Shown piece by piece: positions 62,636-64,000 of a DNA stretch of 64,000 nt (positions are counted from its first letter, which is position 1; each line of letters begins with the position of its first letter). Position numbers and translations under genes: made by a program. The notes under the pieces were generated by a model. It was not told the DNA's origin. It saw nothing but the letters and a program-made list of their open reading frames with translations, and did not search any database. Source of the DNA: Paradesertivirga sp965650335 (GTDB lineage: Bacteria > Bacteroidota > Bacteroidia > Sphingobacteriales > Sphingobacteriaceae); assembly GCA_965650335.1 (NCBI GenBank), contig CBFGOI010000013.1, positions 1 to 64,000 of the forward strand. Reading direction: 5' to 3'.

Positions 62636-63721
62636 ATGAAAAAAATAATTTATCTGACCATCATAGTGTTAATTGCCGCTTGCGGAAAGCCGAAAGATAA
62701 AAAGGCTGAATTAGCAGAGCTAAAAAAAGAACGAACTGAGCTTGATAAAAAAATCATGGTTCTTGAAAAAGAAGTTGGTGTTAAAACTACTCAGACAGTG
62801 ACTGATGTCGCTGTGCAGGAAATTGTCCCAGCAACATTCAAAAACTATCTCGAAGTTCAGGGGAGGGTTGATGCAGAACAAAATGTACAAGTTAACCCTG
62901 AAACACCCGGCGTTATAACAAGTATTTATGTTTCGGCCGGACAGCGTGTTAGTCGCGGACAAGTTTTGGCACAACTGGATGATAAAGTTTTGCGCCAGAG
63001 TATATCGCAAATGCAAACTCAGCTAGAACTAGCTAATTCATTGTACCGTCGCCAGAAAAATCTATGGGATCAAAAAATTGGTACCGAAGTGCAATACCTC
63101 ACTGCTAAAAGCCAGAAAGAAGGGATTGAAAGACAAATGGGTGTATTGCGGTCTCAGCAGTCCATGTATAAAATGAAATCGCCTATTTCGGGAACGGTTG
63201 ATAAGATGGATTTAAAGTTAGGACAGGCTGTATCTCCGGGCATGCCAGGCATCACGGTAGTGAATACAAGCAACTTAAAAGTTGAAGCAGATGTTGCGGA
63301 ATCATATGCAGGTCGTGTTAACCAGGGCGATGAAGTGGAAGTTATCTTACCTGATGTACCCGATAGTTTAAAAACCAAGGTGAGTTTTGCATCGAGAGTT
63401 ATTGATCCTGTATCAAGGAGCTTTAAGGTTGAGATCAAGCTTCCTGCAAGAAATGTGTATCGGCCAAATATGCTGGCTGTGCTGCGAATAGTAGATTACA
63501 AAGTTACTAACGCTATTACAGTGCCTGTTAACGCTATTCAAAAGTCGGAGACCGCAGATTATGTCTTCGTAGCAGAGAATGGAAAGGCAAAACGCGTGAA
63601 TGTAAGAACTGGTAAAGTTTCTGATGGAAAGGCGGAAATTCTTGTAGGCCTTAAAGCCGGAGATAAGGTTGTTGTAAGTGGAATGCAGGATTTGAACGAA
63701 GGTGAACCTGTTAAGTTCTAA
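62636..63721 (+). CDS. RND efflux periplasmic adaptor (membrane fusion protein)
   Basis: A 361-residue lipoprotein adaptor with the signal MKKIIYLTIIVLIAAC (Cys16). Domains in order: a short charged coiled coil (about 25-48), a lipoyl half-motif (GVITSIYVSAGQRVSRGQVL, about 90-110), a helical hairpin (about 115-160), the second lipoyl half (MKSPISGTVDKMDLKLGQAV), and a beta-barrel plus membrane-proximal region to the end. It bridges TolC and the RND pump. It lies 18 bases after the TolC gene. Confidence 0.95.
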   Translation: MKKIIYLTIIVLIAACGKPKDKKAELAELKKERTELDKKIMVLEKEVGVKTTQTVTDVAVQEIVPATFKNYLEVQGRVDAEQNVQVNPETPGVITSIYVSAGQRVSRGQVLAQLDDKVLRQSISQMQTQLELANSLYRRQKNLWDQKIGTEVQYLTAKSQKEGIERQMGVLRSQQSMYKMKSPISGTVDKMDLKLGQAVSPGMPGITVVNTSNLKVEADVAESYAGRVNQGDEVEVILPDVPDSLKTKVSFASRVIDPVSRSFKVEIKLPARNVYRPNMLAVLRIVDYKVTNAITVPVNAIQKSETADYVFVAENGKAKRVNVRTGKVSDGKAEILVGLKAGDKVVVSGMQDLNEGEPVKF

Positions 63722-63749
63722 TCAGTCTTTTAATTAACAAACTAACAAA

Positions 63750-64000
63750 ATGAAAGACGTTAACAAAGAGTTTGGCCCATCAAGTTGGGCTATAGATAAT
63801 AAGACGGCAATTTATGTATTGGTGTTCATTTTAGCCATAATGGGTTATTCTGCATACCAAAGCTTGCCGAAAGAAAATTTCCCGGAGGTTATTATTCCGA
63901 AGATATTCGTACAAACAATTTATCCGGGCACTTCGCCTGCAAATATCGAGAACCTTGTCACAAAGCAGATCGAGAAGCAGTTAAAGTCGACCAAGGGGTT
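63750..64000 (+). CDS. RND efflux permease, 3' end outside the window
   Basis: The ATG at 63750 opens a frame that runs to the window edge (83 codons). It reads MKDVNKEFGPSSWAIDNKTA, then a first membrane segment (IYVLVFILAIMGYSAYQSLP) and the periplasmic start ENFPEVIIPKIFVQTIYPGT, followed by SPANIENLVTKQIEKQL. This is the N-terminus of an AcrB/HAE1-type RND transporter, normally over 1000 residues. It starts 28 bases after the adaptor stop and is the pump of the TetR-controlled operon. Confidence 0.93.
   Translation, partial: MKDVNKEFGPSSWAIDNKTAIYVLVFILAIMGYSAYQSLPKENFPEVIIPKIFVQTIYPGTSPANIENLVTKQIEKQLKSTKG

Overview
The window is a chromosomal segment of a Bacteroidota bacterium, most likely family Sphingobacteriaceae (Pedobacter-like). 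The evidence is TonB-dependent receptors with carboxypeptidase-like N-terminal domains, Rho with a long N-terminal insertion, PurS, DUF2851, PspC-type and clade II nos genes, near absence of Shine-Dalgarno sequences, and promoters of the form TTTG-N19-TAnnTTTG. No insertion sequence, integrase, phage gene or CRISPR array was seen.

Layout. 1-4.6 kb: an iron-uptake-like operon (imelysin, cut by the left edge; HTTM/vitamin-K-carboxylase-like membrane protein; TonB receptor). 4.6-9.2 kb: a lipoprotein and a large SWIM-SNF2 helicase, both on the minus strand. 9.4-21.5 kb: a metal-resistance block with a TonB receptor, a Zn/Cd-type P-ATPase, an MFS carrier, a Cys-rich copper-storage protein, a CopB-type copper P-ATPase broken by an internal deletion, a DUF3347 lipoprotein, a haem-binding-domain protein and a multicopper oxidase fused to a metal-binding domain and a barrel-like tail. 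21.6-25.1 kb: an XRE-cupin regulator, a GH39-type glycosidase, and remnants of a GH32 enzyme and of mannonate dehydratase. 25.2-42.6 kb: housekeeping genes (sppA, folK, Hpt, purS, pssA, rho, pyrF, an MG2-type protein, DUF2851, PspC, ankyrin, ftsK, lolA-like, MBL hydrolase, desaturase, tRNA-Leu). 42.9-45.8 kb: a response regulator-HEAT-glycosyltransferase operon whose glycosyltransferase has lost the usual catalytic motifs. 45.8-47.1 kb: a small unknown and an AraC regulator. 47.4-53.8 kb: a nitrous-oxide reductase operon (cytochrome c, nosZ, membrane protein, nosL, nosD, nosF, nosY). 54.0-54.3 kb: two identical small-RNA-like units. 54.3-60.4 kb: ubiX, mtaB, lgt, IMPase, nfu, purB. 60.5-64 kb: a TetR-controlled RND efflux operon cut by the right edge.

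How they work together. The nos operon would let the cell respire N2O; its cytochrome c probably feeds electrons to NosZ, and NosL/D/F/Y serve copper-centre assembly. The nearby copper block stores, exports and oxidises Cu(I), although its CopB pump looks inactivated. The most unusual signals are the duplicated RNA unit with a perfect promoter on copy 2, the motif-degenerate glycosyltransferase in an intact operon, the paired dyads upstream of nos at activator-like positions, and the inverted repeat that overlaps the efflux promoter.
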